DNA from: Xenopus tropicalis
Lineage: Eukaryota; Chordata; Amphibia; Anura; Pipidae
DNA length: 64,000 nt
Assembly (NCBI RefSeq): GCF_000004195.4
Contig: NC_030677.2
Coordinates: 57,294,222-57,358,221 of the forward strand
Reading direction: 5' to 3'
The position numbers were made by a program, and so were the translations under genes. The notes beneath the pieces are model-generated. The model saw nothing but the letters and a program-made list of their open reading frames with translations. It made no database searches and was not told the DNA's origin. Below are positions 1 through 12,128 of the stretch, piece after piece; the stretch's first letter is position 1, and each line of letters starts with the position of its first letter.

Positions 1-1344
1 ATTTGAGGGCATTGCTTGTGTCGAGCAGTTCTACCACTATCACTACCACAACCATATGAATGGCTGAACCACTAGGTGGCACTAAAACATGGACTGGAGG
101 AGGGCATCTAACCAGTGTTTTATTTTTGCTTCATCTCACATTATGATACATTATGAAAACCTAGTATCCAGAGCTGTTCTGATCTCTGATACCCATTTAA
201 GGAAATAATTTCTTTCCTGTAAAAAGGCGCTACCTTGTACTGGAATAAGGCGCTACCTTGTACTGGATGTTAAATAGACTTGCATAAATCCATGGCAATG
301 GAAAAGCAAATACATTGGCGCTTTTATTGTTTAGATATGTTTACTAATCTTAAGGCATGGCATTCCATTTTACGGTAAGACTCCATTATCCAAAAAAACC
401 ATGGCCTCAAACATCCCATATGTGAATCAATGCCAGCTGATATTTTTTCCATATTGTTATTCTTCTCAGATATTAGGGTAAAAAAATGTTTCTATGAGGT
501 CCGTCCTGTCCACTCCCAGACCTTGTTGCCTTTAAATGGATGTTACTTAGGGTAGACCTTAGTTTTGTAAAATATATGTAATTTTTCTTATTTCTGTAAC
601 TCTTTGCAAAGTGCAAAAAACATGGTGCTTTATACCTTTCCTGCCTGTGTAATTAAGCTCAGTGCAATCAGGTGAAATTTGTTGTTCAAACTGTAACAAA
701 GCATATTGCTTTTAACATTCACAATTGGTTAGTATAACGTTGTTCCAGTACTTTAGAAGTGAAAATTAGGGCATTTTAGATCACACCTTTGATCTGCCAA
801 TCACATGCTTGTTATACACAGTAACTGGCACAGGCCATCTGTTCCCCCTCTCTGCTCTGCTTATACCTATGGCCTCTTTCAGGTCTGCAAGTGGGTATAT
901 TTACTGGGTTTTCTTGCATTGGCAGCTTGATTTATCAGACAGCTATCAAATAGTTAGCTCAACTTCCTTTATCTTATGAAGCAGCATTTCTGTCTCTCTT
1001 TATGGCTAAGATTTAGCGATAGTTTTAAAGTTTCATAAAGACAAGCTCTTGTTTCTGCGTTCCCCTGCCGTGCGTTCTCCTACATTCCACCTGTGTTTGG
1101 CGCTTACATGCTTCTGTGTCAGTACAGGCACATATCAAAGAATGGAATGTGTTTCTGCTCAGAAACAAACTTGTGAGTGTGATCGCTAACATTGCCTTCA
1201 GATTACAGTAGTCTAGAATTGGATCTGAAATTGTTTACATTGTACACAGTACAAATAGGATCAATTAGAAGATTACTTAAGATAATTAAGCTGCTCAGAA
1301 TAAAGGAAACAACAGCAAAGATTATTTAAGTATGTAAGTATAAG
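1..1344. other. Intronic stretch, no gene seen
   Basis: Nothing coding is recognisable. A 23-bp unit (AAGGCGCTACCTTGTACTGG plus AAT) is present about twice in tandem at 224-267. The sequence near 1090-1115 (CACCTGTGTTTGGCG) recurs near 11318, which suggests a diverged repeat fragment. Confidence 0.6.
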
Positions 1345-1630
1345 TACAGGTATGGGACCTGTTATCCAGAATGCTTGGGAACTGGGGTTTTCCAGATAGG
1401 GATCCTTCCATAATCATACTTTGTCTGCTAAAAAAAATCCTTTAAACATTAATTAAACCCAATAGGATTCTTTTGCCTCCAGTAAAGATCAATTATATCT
1501 TATTTGGGATCAAGATACTGCTTTCATTATTACAGAGAAAAGGTAATTTGAGTTATTTGATTAAAATGAAGTCTATGAGAGATGGCCAACCCATAATTCA
1601 GAGCCATCTGGAAAACATGCAATACCTGTA
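1345..1630 (+). repeat. ACAGGTATGGG-ended interspersed repeat, copy 1
   Basis: It opens with TACAGGTATGGGACCTGTTA and closes with ATACCTGTA, so the ends are inverted. Internally it has the A-rich block TTAATTAAACCCAATAGGAT. Four more copies lie in the window, near 31995, 44286, 61251 and 62187. I recognise it as a common frog repeat but cannot name its superfamily. Confidence 0.75.
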
Positions 1631-1688
1631 TGTAAAAATGAAATACAGTATTTTTAAAAATAGGAAGTTTTGGTACAATTGTGTCCCC

Positions 1689-1893
1689 TTAAAGGAGAAG
1701 GAAAGGCTAAGTCACTTGGGGGTGCCTAACATTTTGGTGACTTTAATCAGTTACCTTTTACCCCGGGCTGGTGCCCCTGTTAGGAGAAAACAAAAAGGAA
1801 GAAGGAAGCGTTCGCTGCAGGTACCCCGGGCTGGTGCGGTTTTCTCCTAACAGGGGCACCAGCCCGGGGTAAGAGTGCCGCAGCCCTTAGTGT
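1689..1893 (+). mobile_element. T2-type MITE fragment (left end)
   Basis: It starts TTAAAGGAGAAGGAAAGGC, matching the T2 terminal consensus TTAAAGGRR with TTAA target site. The matching right end is missing. The body includes the CCCCGGGCTGGTGCCCCTGT block also seen near 30300 and 32640. A 33-bp perfect inverted repeat (1758-1790 and 1840-1872) lies inside it. Confidence 0.75.
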
Positions 1894-4800
1894 GGGACAG
1901 AGAGACAGCTTATTTACATGAGTGTGTTCATGTTTGAAACAGACACTTTGTATGGATTTTGGAGGTGAATTTTAAGCAAAACTTTGAATGTATTCAGATA
2001 AATATTATTTCAGCAAAAGGCTAAACTTGATGAACACATCACCCATGGCCTACTATGCAGGCCATAGACACAGGCAATTCCTTTTCATATTCATTCCTTG
2101 GGCTAATTCCTTCCTTTATATTTTACTTACTAGGGGCCAAATTTGCACAAAATGTGTAGGTACAAGTACCTCGGTTAATAGCATTTTATTGGGTGTATAT
2201 TTGACATTTTATGCTTTGTGCTGCACTTTGCATTAGTGAATGATGACAGGATACAACTAACCCAAGCCATTAAGGTAATACTGATCTCTTTCATACATTT
2301 TAGCATTCATGTTACCAGAGTCAAAAGGAATTAAGTTTTAAAAAATCGAAGACTGAATAATTATCACCCTAATGACATAAGGGTCAACATATATGTCACT
2401 AAAATAAAGCTTGAAGCAATGTATGTACTGTTTTAATGAACCAGACCTGGTTACATTCTAGATCACTTTTCCAGCTGTTAAGTTGCTGCCTAAAATCTGC
2501 CTTGTGCATCAGTAGTCACACTTTTTGAGTTAAAGCCTTACTTGGTTAAGTATCCCCTTAGCTTAAAAATTGGTGTATCAGCATTTAGCTATAATTTCAA
2601 GGAGAGCAAACAGTTTTCCCTAAATATCACCCTAACTGACCTTCAACTTGGCAAATAATCATTCTTGGCAAACCTACCCCAAACAACTTTTGGACTTACT
2701 GTAAAGCTTAAAACCGAATATTTTGAGGTCAGGAGTACACAGGTGCTATGCAGCATGATTGGATTATATATATAATTTAATGACCTGCAGTTTATATACC
2801 AATGTGTACCTTTTCCCTACACAGTCTGTTGTTCATTTTGCTGAACGTAACTCTGCTGAGACAGCACCATGTGCTGGGGCTGCCCCTGAAGGAGACTCTG
2901 GTAGTAATACCCTTCAAAGGCATATGCGGTTGTTGCCCCAGTGTCTGAAAGAGCAAAGTCTCATCTGCACGCTAAAAACAAGCCATTCAGTGGAAATGCA
3001 AATGTATTCAGTGGCTGCCAGCTAGGAATTGAAAAGGAAGTTATGCTGTAATAAAATAAAGGGCCCAATATAGCTCCATCTCATTGCCTTAGCAGGGAAA
3101 TGTGAAAAGAAAAAGACCCATGATATGAAAGGGCCTCTGTGTCCTTAATATGGTTCCTTGGCCTGTATGCAAATGTTGCATCTTAATTGTTAAAAGAAGT
3201 TGGAGGGCAATCAGCATGGCCAACTGGTTATCTACCCGGCACAGCCAGCATTTTAAAAGCCATAGATGTTAATGCCTTTTAGTCCTGAGTCCTTAGTTAG
3301 TGCAGGAATGTTAATGACAGAAGGGGTTAAGACGTAAGCAGATAAACAAGCTTATTGCATTAGACAGCATCACGTGTGTAAAACAATGCTGGCAATATTT
3401 CTGTAGCATCTGAGGAAATCAAATCAATTTGACTGTGATAAAAATCAACTTTCAACGAATGTGACGGAGCTGAAGAACTGGATTTTTTTGTTCCACACTA
3501 ATGGTGAGCTGTTATGGCTTGGCACAGCCCTAGTTCTACGTGTGTGTGTGGGTACAGTACTCCATAGCTTTCTGCCCAAACAGGCAGCGGGAACGAGAGC
3601 ATTCTCTGTTTTACATTAGCTCTCATTTGCTACACTGCTCTGCCTTTGAATTGCTTCAGAGCCACAGTCTCTGGCAGGGCTGCGTGGAAGTCATCTGAGG
3701 ACAACTACTCATTCTGGAATCCTGCCATGTACAGTATACTTGATGATATCGAACAAAGCAGCATGAATCAGGATTATTTACATAGTGTCAATGCCTGTTT
3801 CAAATATTCCAGCAGAATACATTAGAAAGGCTTTGTCAACATACAGTATACAAAACCCCACTTTTACTAACAAATGCTATTTTTGTATTACGAAAAAAGC
3901 AGCCTGTGTTTGCCTATCATACTGGCCTTTCCTGATTGTTTGTCAAGTTACTAGAGATGAGAGGAAAGAGAGGAATATTGTGGTGAAGTGACGCCAAGGA
4001 TGCATTATAAGGGTGCCTTTGTCTTACCAGATTAGCCACTGTCCCTTTGGATTTGCAGCAAACTATAAGAATATCAAATACATTTACATCTGTGCACAGA
4101 ATGTATATATATAGCAATAAAAATGTATCCTGTGTGAAGCGTCTTACATTAGGAATGTCTCACATCCCCCTCACTCTGTCCTCATTTTGCATTCTGTTTC
4201 TGTCCTCACCTGCCCTCTATTATTCTCTCATTCTCTCGCCCCTCGTGCACTCTCTACCCCTCTTTAGCAATATCCTGCCCGGGGGAAGCAAAATATTTGT
4301 CCTGACAGGGTGATCTGCAGTCCTGCATCTGAATGAATATCCAATGAATATGCCATTTTATTGGATCACCTCATCTGCACACTGTGTGGGATTGTAGAAG
4401 TAATATATTATTTAGCAAAAACGCTTACTTTTTGCAGTGCTTATGTGAAAGATAAAGGCTTTGTAAAGGCGGCACAAAGCCCACTGCTTTGCCCAGGAGT
4501 AAACTTTGCAAAGAAAACATTTTATAGATAATGTGTCACACAGGCATTCAAATTGAACTTGCTCTGGATGTATATTACCCAAGCCTTTTCTTAGAATTTA
4601 AACTGCCTCCTTAATTTATCTGACATTAAAGGCTTTTTTCTCAATAGTTTTAACAGAATATATGGTTTTGTTCTACAGATCAGACTTAAAGGGACAGAAT
4701 AATAAAAATGAAAATGCTGGTGCAAAAATCCACACCACATGTAAAATACAGTAGTCACCTATAACACTGATTTCTCTGATTTCTATTTCTTTCATTTTTT

Positions 4801-4904
4801 TTTAATTTTGTTAGTAATTTCTATTCCTTGCTTAGTTTCTCCAAACATACACAAAATATGCAGTAGGTTGAGAAGAATTCCTTTGTCTGGAAAACAGTCT
4901 AGAA
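1894..4904. other. Intronic stretch, no gene seen
   Basis: This is mostly unique-looking AT-rich sequence. It has a pyrimidine-rich run at about 4165-4265 and no clear transposon ends. Short open frames here have no recognisable motifs. Confidence 0.55.
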
Positions 4905-5010
4905 GGCTAGGTCGTCGCTAATTAAGTGAATATGCCCACCTATGGTGGGTGATATTGGAGTAATCTGATTGTTTGGCTCTCGGGCCAAATGATCAAATTA
5001 CAATGACGGG
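4905..5010. repeat. Fragment of a Harbinger-like repeat
   Basis: The segment CCCACCTATGGTGGGTGATAT followed by GATTGTTTGGC resembles the interior of the better preserved copy at about 62718-62945. No target duplication is left. Confidence 0.45.
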
Positions 5011-5946
5011 ATTTAGTTGCAAGTGTCCATAAGCTGGCAGGGCCAATATATAGACTTGTTATATATAACAAAATGTAGTGTTAGTGCACTTAATTTAACA
5101 TTTATGCAATTAACATTACAGGCTAGGGAAAAGCGGGTAAAACCTCTAAAAATAATGAATTTCATATTGCAGGGTATAGTCATTTGCTTAATTATATACT
5201 GGATTTATCAATTTATTACTATTATGATTATTTCAGAGATTAATAACAGAACCCTGTCTTACAGGCTGTACAGATAATGATTAATTCACCAAGCAGGGCA
5301 AACCCCTGTCATGTAGGCTTGTGCCTTCCACCCTAGGCATGGGTCCACAAGTACCTCTATATAAATACTGTCCTGATTCTGTTCAAGTGTATAGCAGTGC
5401 ATTTAAACATAGCCACCAATATTAATAATATGTATTTCATCCCCATTTATGTGTCTGGGTTTTTTTTTTTTGGCTACTGTACCTCATCTAGTCCTTTTAT
5501 AACTGACTTCTAAAGCCTTGCCAACAGTGCAGGCTTAGATGATCCCACCTGGGAATGTTGGCTCTGTTGTTAGCAATGATTGATCTCTATTAATGGCCAA
5601 GGAATCTTTTAATTTACATGTAGTCAGATAAGGATATCCTTCAAATCTGCACTACGGGGTAAGCTTTTTTGTTAATGTTGAGCTTAAATCCTTTTGTACT
5701 TACTTTTGGCAGTAATAGGAAACATGGGATATACGAAAATAGAGGGATAATGGTGTAGAAAAAAGGGGAACAGTATGTAAATAAACTGATATAAATAGAA
5801 ATGGCTGTCTAGAGCCACAAAACGCATTGTTAGAAACACAATTAGATCCCTGTAGCAAAGAGCAATTTGGGAATAGGAAACAGTTAGGGTTTATGCTATT
5901 TCACTTGAAGTCAGATAAAGTAATTCTGAAATGAAAGCTAAGTTTC

Positions 5947-6266
5947 TTAAAGGGCACCTGTCACTTTGAAATTGTTTACCCCACCAGAGGTTCAGGTTAA
6001 TAGAGCCCTAGAAATAGCCCCCGTCAGCACTAGGCCATCCGCATCGGGAGCTCCCTCCCAGAGCAGGTGGCCATTTTGTATAGCAAACATGGGCATAATG
6101 AGCAAGTCTCCCCACTCGCTTATTATATGTATGCCCCAACATGGGCACTTGTGGGTTTTTTTAAAAAAAAATCAAACAAATGATTGTTTCTCCCAACTGA
6201 AGTGTGAGCTCTATTAGCCTGCACCTTTGGTGGGAAAACAATTTTAGGGTTACAGGTGCCTTTTCA
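5947..6266 (+). mobile_element. T2-type MITE
   Basis: The left end is TTAAAGGGCACCTGTCAC. The right end is TTACAGGTGCCTTTTCA, a decayed inverse of it. The TTAA duplication is intact on the left and mutated on the right. Confidence 0.7.
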
Positions 6267-6396
6267 GCCCCCAAAATAATAATTATAAAGGAGCAAGTGG
6301 TTGCAGTAATATTGTATACAAATAGCTAGCAGGCTGGAGTTAAGTTGAAAGGGTTAAACTCCCACTATCAGTTACTGCAGGCAGAGTATAGACTAA

Positions 6397-6690
6397 AGCT
6401 GGCCATACACGCACCGATAATATCGCACAAAACCTTGTTTCGTGCGATATTCGGTGCGTGTATGGCATGTCGGCGAGTCGACCGGTATTGCAGGAGGCTG
6501 CTGATAACGATCGACTCGCCGTTCGGCCAGGTCAAAAGATTTTGATCGGGCGCCATAGAAGGCGCCTGAGCAAAATCTGCCGTCAGGGCTGAATCGGCAG
6601 AAGAAGGTAAAAATCCTATTGTTTCTACCTCCTTATCTGCCGTTTCAGCCCTGAAGGTTAGTGGCGGATCGCCACGTGTGTGGCCACATT
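6397..6690 (+). mobile_element. Harbinger-like MITE, GGCCATACACGCACCG family, copy 1
   Basis: It is flanked by TAA on both sides (6394-6396, 6691-6693). The left end is AGCTGGCCATACACGCACCG and the right end is ACGTGTGTGGCCACATT. Internal palindromes around TTTCGTGCGATA and CTGCCGTTTCAGCCC are shared with copies 2 and 3. A 3-bp TWA duplication is typical of PIF/Harbinger. Confidence 0.8.
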
Positions 6691-6785
6691 TAATGAATCA
6701 GACAAACACAACTTAGTTCTGATATACCTGCAACAAAGTATCAAAGTACTGCAGAATTCTAGATAAATACAAACAGTAATGATAT

Positions 6786-7035
6786 GCAGGTTTGAGTAAA
6801 ACTCAACCCGTAAACTTAACCCTAACTCACCCACTCCCAACCAAAACCCTACCCGACCCCGCTAGTCCTCTCTATTTATACACCCGCACCCACCCCGCCG
6901 ATGACATCACAAAAGGTGTGAACACGTATAAATCTGGAAGCCAGCAGTGTAAGGTCACAAATGATGTGCCAAGGTTGGCCTGAACCTGCCCGACCCTTGG
7001 GTAAACCTGCGGGTATCTGGCCGGCCACACACTAA
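6786..7035. repeat. C-rich diverged repeat (CCCGACCC / GATGACATCACA)
   Basis: This C-rich segment has many CCCGACCC, CCCACCC and ACCTGCCCGACCC blocks around GATGACATCACA. A related reverse-complement segment with GTGATGTCAT and GGGTTGGGC lies at about 55240-55400. No ends are defined. Confidence 0.45.
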
Positions 7036-7194
7036 TAAACAGGTACTTGAAATTAAAACCTATATAACGGAAAAACACTTGACAGAGCAGTGTAGCAGTA
7101 GCAGGGAGGTACACACAGCTCAGTAATTGAACAGTAATTAAAGGAGTTGTAAACCCTGCTGCATTGTACTGTTTAACCAAATTTTATTCAGTGG

Positions 7195-7268
7195 TTGCTG
7201 GACTACAAATCCCAGAATAATGTAACATATAATGAAGGTTGAGGCATGCTGGGAGCTGTAGTCCAGCA
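7195..7268. repeat. Short inverted repeat of the 'ACTACAAATCCCAG' type
   Basis: The arms TTGCTGGACTACAAATCCCAG-like (7195-7215) and CTGGGAGCTGTAGTCCAGCA (7249-7268) pair around a 33-nt loop. Such segments are common transposon remnants in vertebrate introns. Confidence 0.55.
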
Positions 7269-8394
7269 AAATCAGGGTTCTGCAATATTGCACAATAAAA
7301 CTTTTCCCCAGCTCTCCAGGGCCAGCAACTGCTTTAATATGCAAAAAGTCCTCCAATGAGAATCCCAGCTGATTTGTGTAAATCTGGCTCCATGTTCTTT
7401 GTTACTGCAATTGGAGTTGGAAGCATTAAGTTTCCTATCACTGAACAAATCTGTCATTTATTCCCAGTCCCATTCCAGTGTCATATAATGAAGGGAAAAA
7501 ATTACATAATTATCTCTATATGTAAGATAACAGCAAGATGCCTGACACAGTGTTGAGAACCAGTATTCTCATTGGTCAATTCTTTTGCATTTATAATGAA
7601 GTTTTACGTGAAATGATTCTTTGCAGGGGAAAGCAGGTAAGAACGCTTGCGTGTAAGAGCCCTAAAGGGAGAGGGGCAGTTGGCTTATCACATATCCTTG
7701 GTCAGAGAAACATATGGAAACATATTAGTGATAAGAAGCTGTGTGAGATAAAAATATATAGGATTTATATAGGCCATTATATAGGGCAATGGCACAAAGT
7801 GCATTTTGTCCCCCCAAGCTTAATCTCCTTTGTGGACCACAAAATGTTAGAAAATACCCTTGCGTTGGTGTCTGATTGGCAAAAATGTAATAGGTAGTGG
7901 GCGAGTGTTAAAAATTTCACCCCTGTAGTGTCGCTTATTTTAATTGTATTCAACTTATACTCTTCAGTATAATGTGTATTTTTATTTATTAATATTTCTT
8001 ATGTCTCGCTTTTTATATCTCATTTTCCAATCTTTTTTTTTATTGCCTTTTTGTTTGAATGGTAGCTATAGTTCTTATACTTGAAGGAAGCATCTTCTTG
8101 TTTATATGGTTTGATAACTTTCCTACCACTTGGTTGGACTGATGAAACAATTTCGATTAATTTTCAGGCCAACTTATACCAAAGTCAAATTTTACCTGGT
8201 TCCAAATATTGGTGCGGGCAGGCAGTCCAAGAAACAAGAAAAGTTGCTTGCCACTTCCAAGTATACAGGGGTGCACAAAGTGATATGGGGCACCTGGTTT
8301 ATATAAATGCCATTTATCCTACAGGATAATAAAAATAAAGCTATTATTGCCTATAGATCTAATATCTGCAGGTGCTGACCAAACAATTTTAACC
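7269..8394. other. Intronic stretch, no gene seen
   Basis: There are no recognisable transposon ends or coding motifs. The longest open frame here (7538-7897, 119 codons) has no recognisable family motif and no splice context. Confidence 0.5.
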
Positions 8395-8402
8395 TTCTAA
8401 TG

Positions 8403-8640
8403 CAGTGGCCCCCAACTAGTGGCTCAGGAGCAACATGTTTGACAAACAAAGTTTGATTGCATAAAAAAGGGGTACTGCCAAACAGAGCCTCCTGTAGGTT
8501 GCCAGTCCAACATAGTCTATCTAATAGCCAGTCACAGCCCTTATTTGGCATCCCCTGGTACATTTTTAATGCTTGTGTTGCTCCCAAACTCCTTTTACTT
8601 TTGAATGTGGCTCATGGCTTAAAAGGGTTGGGGATCTCTG
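8403..8640 (+). mobile_element. hAT-type MITE with 8-bp target duplication
   Basis: The ends are CAGTGGCCCCCAACTAG and GTTGGGGATCTCTG, typical hAT CAGTG-like termini. The flanks are TTCTAATG (8395-8402) and TTCTAATA (8641-8648), an 8-bp duplication with one mismatch. At 238 bp it is too short to encode a transposase. Confidence 0.85.
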
Positions 8641-8648
8641 TTCTAATA

Positions 8649-9610
8649 TAACTAAAATATGTTCACATGCAATTGTTACTTGCCCTTTAAACACAGCACA
8701 CTCTTGTTTTACTCAAAACTAAAAGCTACAGATGGGACATATTTTATTTATGTGTTTGGCACATAATGTAATAGACACAATACTCATTTCAGTGAGTAGA
8801 GGGTTGTGGCTGCCTATGCTTGATCAGTGCTGCCTTATATGTATATTTAATGTTTAGAAGTCATAAACTTTCTGTACACATCCCACTTACTATTCATGTT
8901 TCTAGGGTGGAAGAGAGGCTTATTACTCTGTACTTATGCATCTTTGCAGTGGGAGGGAGAGGGAAAAATATACACTTACAGAAATTATCAATTGTACTCT
9001 ATAATATACAATTGTCAAGTACACAAACATGTTTTCATGAGGGTTTTGCCTTTGAGGCTAATGAAATGATGAGATTCCTGTGGTATATCATGCACTTGCA
9101 GAACACAGCTAATGATTCCCTTTGAATAGGTCACGTTATCCATAACAGGGTCCTATTGGTTATGCTTAGTTGCCATCTGATTCTATCACTGGCTCATGTG
9201 CATAACAGGATTTACCATTAGAACTGTACCCGCAGTCAGCTAGATAATGTAATGCACATTAACCCATTTAGTTCCAGAGAACGCCTGCCAAGTCCATTCC
9301 TCATTAAAGCTTTTAATTGCATGTGTAATTGAACAAAAGTACAAACGATCTGTTTTTAAATTAACTACATAGCTTGAAAATTTCCTTCAAAGGAATAGAA
9401 ATTTAGCAGGCCCTCTTGTCAGTGCTAATTAAGCTTATGCTAATTGTCTATTTACTATAGAATAAAACTTACTAATAAAGGAGGCATGAAGCAAATTTTA
9501 TGCCTCTTTCCTTTGTGTTTACAGGACACATAATGCATTTTAAAAGCACTGTTGTTTAGGGATCTAGTTTAGCTTTAATTACATCATGGTTTTATATCAG
9601 AGGAGCTGCC
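8649..9610. other. Intronic stretch with possible conserved non-coding block
   Basis: No gene is seen. Positions 9240-9545 lack transposon signatures and carry several homeodomain-like AT motifs (TAATTGCATGTGTAATTG, GCTAATTAAGC, ATGCTAATTG). This could be a conserved regulatory element, which only cross-species alignment can decide. Confidence 0.35.
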
Positions 9611-10010
9611 TTAAAGGAACAGTAACAATTAATAAGAGACTTTTAAAGTAATTAAAATATTATGTAATGTTGCCCTGCACTGATAAACCTGGTGTGTTTG
9701 CTACAGAAACTATAGTTTAAAAAATAAGCTATTTTGTAGCCACAAGGCTACAAGTAAAAAAGGCACTGGTTTCATAGCAGATAACTGATTAAGATCTGTA
9801 GAAATCAATGGTGTTTTATTTGTTATCTGCTATGCAATCTGTGCATTTCTCCTTTGAATGGCTGCCCCCATGGCTACACAGCAGTTGATTTAGATAAACT
9901 ATAGTAGTCTTTCTGAGGCAAGCACACAACTTTTACCAGTGTAGGGAAACATTACATTATATTGTAATTAATTTTACAGACTTTTTTTCTTGTTGTTACT
10001 GTTCCTTTAA
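9611..10010 (+). mobile_element. T2-type MITE, GGAACAGTAACA ends
   Basis: The left end TTAAAGGAACAGTAACA mirrors the right end TGTTACTGTTCCTTTAA. TTAA is present at both extremes. The interior has paired GCAGATAAC and GTTATCTGC segments, so the element folds back on itself. Confidence 0.9.
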
Positions 10011-10532
10011 ATGGGAAACTAGAGGGAGTTCTGTCAGGGGCCTGGTCCCAGTGGAAGACCAAGACAGAGATGTCTTTCTAGTTTCTTGGGTCCTGAAAGG
10101 GGTGAAGGAAGTGAGTGTGTTTGGTGAGGATCTAGATGTTTTGGTCGTAAGGTGGCATAATAGGGTGAATCAGGACTGTTAACTTTCTAGGGTGCATTTT
10201 CCAGTGGTACTGATGCGGGGGGGACTAAGGGTTTGTAAAATTGTACTTCTTAGGGACCATACACATAGTACTCCCCACTGAACTGTGTTAATTGGATGCA
10301 AGGAGCAAATTGAATCTTACAATGGTACAAGGCAGCCCTTTACAAAAACAGCTACTGAGACCAGAAATTAAACCCTTTGCGTGCTATTTATAATTTTGCC
10401 ATAAAAGTACTTTGTGATGCTTTTACATTACCTATCTGGTCCCCCATGTTACACTATGGGGGCACTGCCATAATTATGCAGCAGTAGTCTGTTAGCATTA
10501 GAAGTTACAACTGACAGATTGAAAATGGACAC
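10011..10532. other. Intronic stretch, no gene seen
   Basis: Nothing recognisable apart from a small CCCCCATGTTACACTATGGGGG hairpin around 10441-10463. Confidence 0.5.
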
Positions 10533-10535
10533 TTA

Positions 10536-10722
10536 GGGGTATATTTATCATGCTGTGTAAAAAGTGGAGTAAAACATTTCTGGTGATGTTGGTCATAGCA
10601 GCCAATCAGATGCTTTGCTTTGGTTTTCCAACTGTTGAAATCTGATTGCTGATTGGTTGCCCTGGGCAACATCACCAGTAATGCTTCACTCCACTTTTTA
10701 CACAGCATGATAAATATACCCC
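10536..10722 (+). mobile_element. Harbinger-like MITE, GGGGTATATTTATCATG ends
   Basis: The 187-bp element is bounded by TTA on both sides (10533-10535, 10723-10725). The inverted ends GGGGTATATTTATCATGCTG and CAGCATGATAAATATACCCC are perfect. The middle holds CATCACCAG and GATTGGTTGC blocks shared with the elements at 22361 and 52896. Confidence 0.9.
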
Positions 10723-10725
10723 TTA

Positions 10726-11163
10726 GGGGCACATTTCCTAAATTCCGATTTTTTTTCTGGACTTAAAACACAATATGGTAAAATTTGGAGTAACCACGAT
10801 CATTTCTGAAGTTCTAAAATGTCTCAACAGTGCTTTTATAGTTCATACGAAAATATCGCAATTGCATTCTGAAAGTCACGAAAACCTTTCTGGCTTTGAT
10901 GCATTCCATGTCTGGCTTTGGAAGACTTCCATGGCACTCGGCAGATCAAACCTGGCGAAAAGATAGTCCAGAGGAAAGTGTAACCAAGGCATTAACAAAT
11001 TCCAAAATGTTTGTATTCTTTGTGCATGGTACGATTTTTTTGTGGAAAAATTTTACGAAAAACTGTTGTGGAATTTTAACTAACTTTTCACATACATTCC
11101 GAAATGTTCTATAAGTTAGAAAAAATACGAAATTATCTCAAAATTGTTTAGAAAATGGGCCCC
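10726..11163 (+). mobile_element. Harbinger-like MITE, GGGGCACATTT ends, adjacent to the preceding one
   Basis: The left end is GGGGCACATTTCCTAAA and the right end is TTTAGAAAATGGGCCCC. It is flanked by TTA at 10723-10725, shared with the previous element, and by TTA at 11164-11166. The length is 438 bp. Confidence 0.8.
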
Positions 11164-11166
11164 TTA

Positions 11167-12128
11167 GGTTGGCAAAAGTCAGGTTTAGGAACTTCAAGTT
11201 ACAATTACTTACAAAAGCAGCCCTATCTGCGAAAAACCATCAATATGACCTATAGGTAAATTTGAATGTAAATTAATATTTTGAAGAGTAGATTTTTAGT
11301 GTCAAGTTGCATTTCACCTGTGTTTGGCGTTTCCGTGCGTCACTGAGTACAACGTTATTAAAAAGAACCGGCTGCATTAGCTCATGAAAGCTCCACCACA
11401 GGAAAACACATAAACACTCGCCTGTAAGAGCCCAAAATGCAACAAATTTATTCAAATCACTCTGCACCAACACATCTTCAATGTATTCAGATCTCTCTGC
11501 AAGTGGAAACATGCTGCATGAAACCTATTTAATATCATCAACAAACATGGAGACAGTATTTTTAGTGCTAGTGCTAGTTACACCAGCAACATAAAGCTGT
11601 GCTTGTATATTCACTCACTATTATTTGTCGGTTAAGCAAATACTTTTTTTTTGGAGCAGAGAGACTTTAAATCTCCCAAGTCCCCCTTCCTTTTCTAAAT
11701 GTACGTAGTTAGTATATCAAGTGATATTTCCGTGGCCCCTTTTTAAGAGCTGGGTTAAGATAGGTCAGGTCACTGTATTAAGTGAGATATTTTCTCCAAG
11801 GACTTGTGATGAGCTACGTATGAAAAGTAGTGTTGAGTTGCCATTACTGTAGCTGGCAAGTGTATATTTGGCAGGCTGTTTATTCTGTGCAAGGTCCAAT
11901 GAGTTGTGACCTATTTATAAGAGAATAGGGTGTTCATGAGTCAGCTAAGTCTCAGTATCCTACTTAAAAATATTGACATGTTTGTACTTTCTATTTTGAA
12001 ATCAACTATTTCTGGTCTGATAATGTCAAGTGCCCAATCCAGCCTTTACCTTTGTAAATAGGAACAACTATGAGGACTGCTGATCATATATAAATTTGAT
12101 CACTCTTTTACATCCTGAGGTGAAATTG
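11167..12128. other. Intronic stretch, no gene seen
   Basis: A likely diverged repeat lies at about 11307-11450, opening GTTGCATTTCACCTGTG and closing AAAATGCAAC. The rest shows nothing recognisable. Confidence 0.45.

Noticed and set aside
6790..7030. C-rich stretch that might be a CpG island or promoter
   Set aside because: It has few CpG dinucleotides and resembles a repeat present elsewhere in the window.
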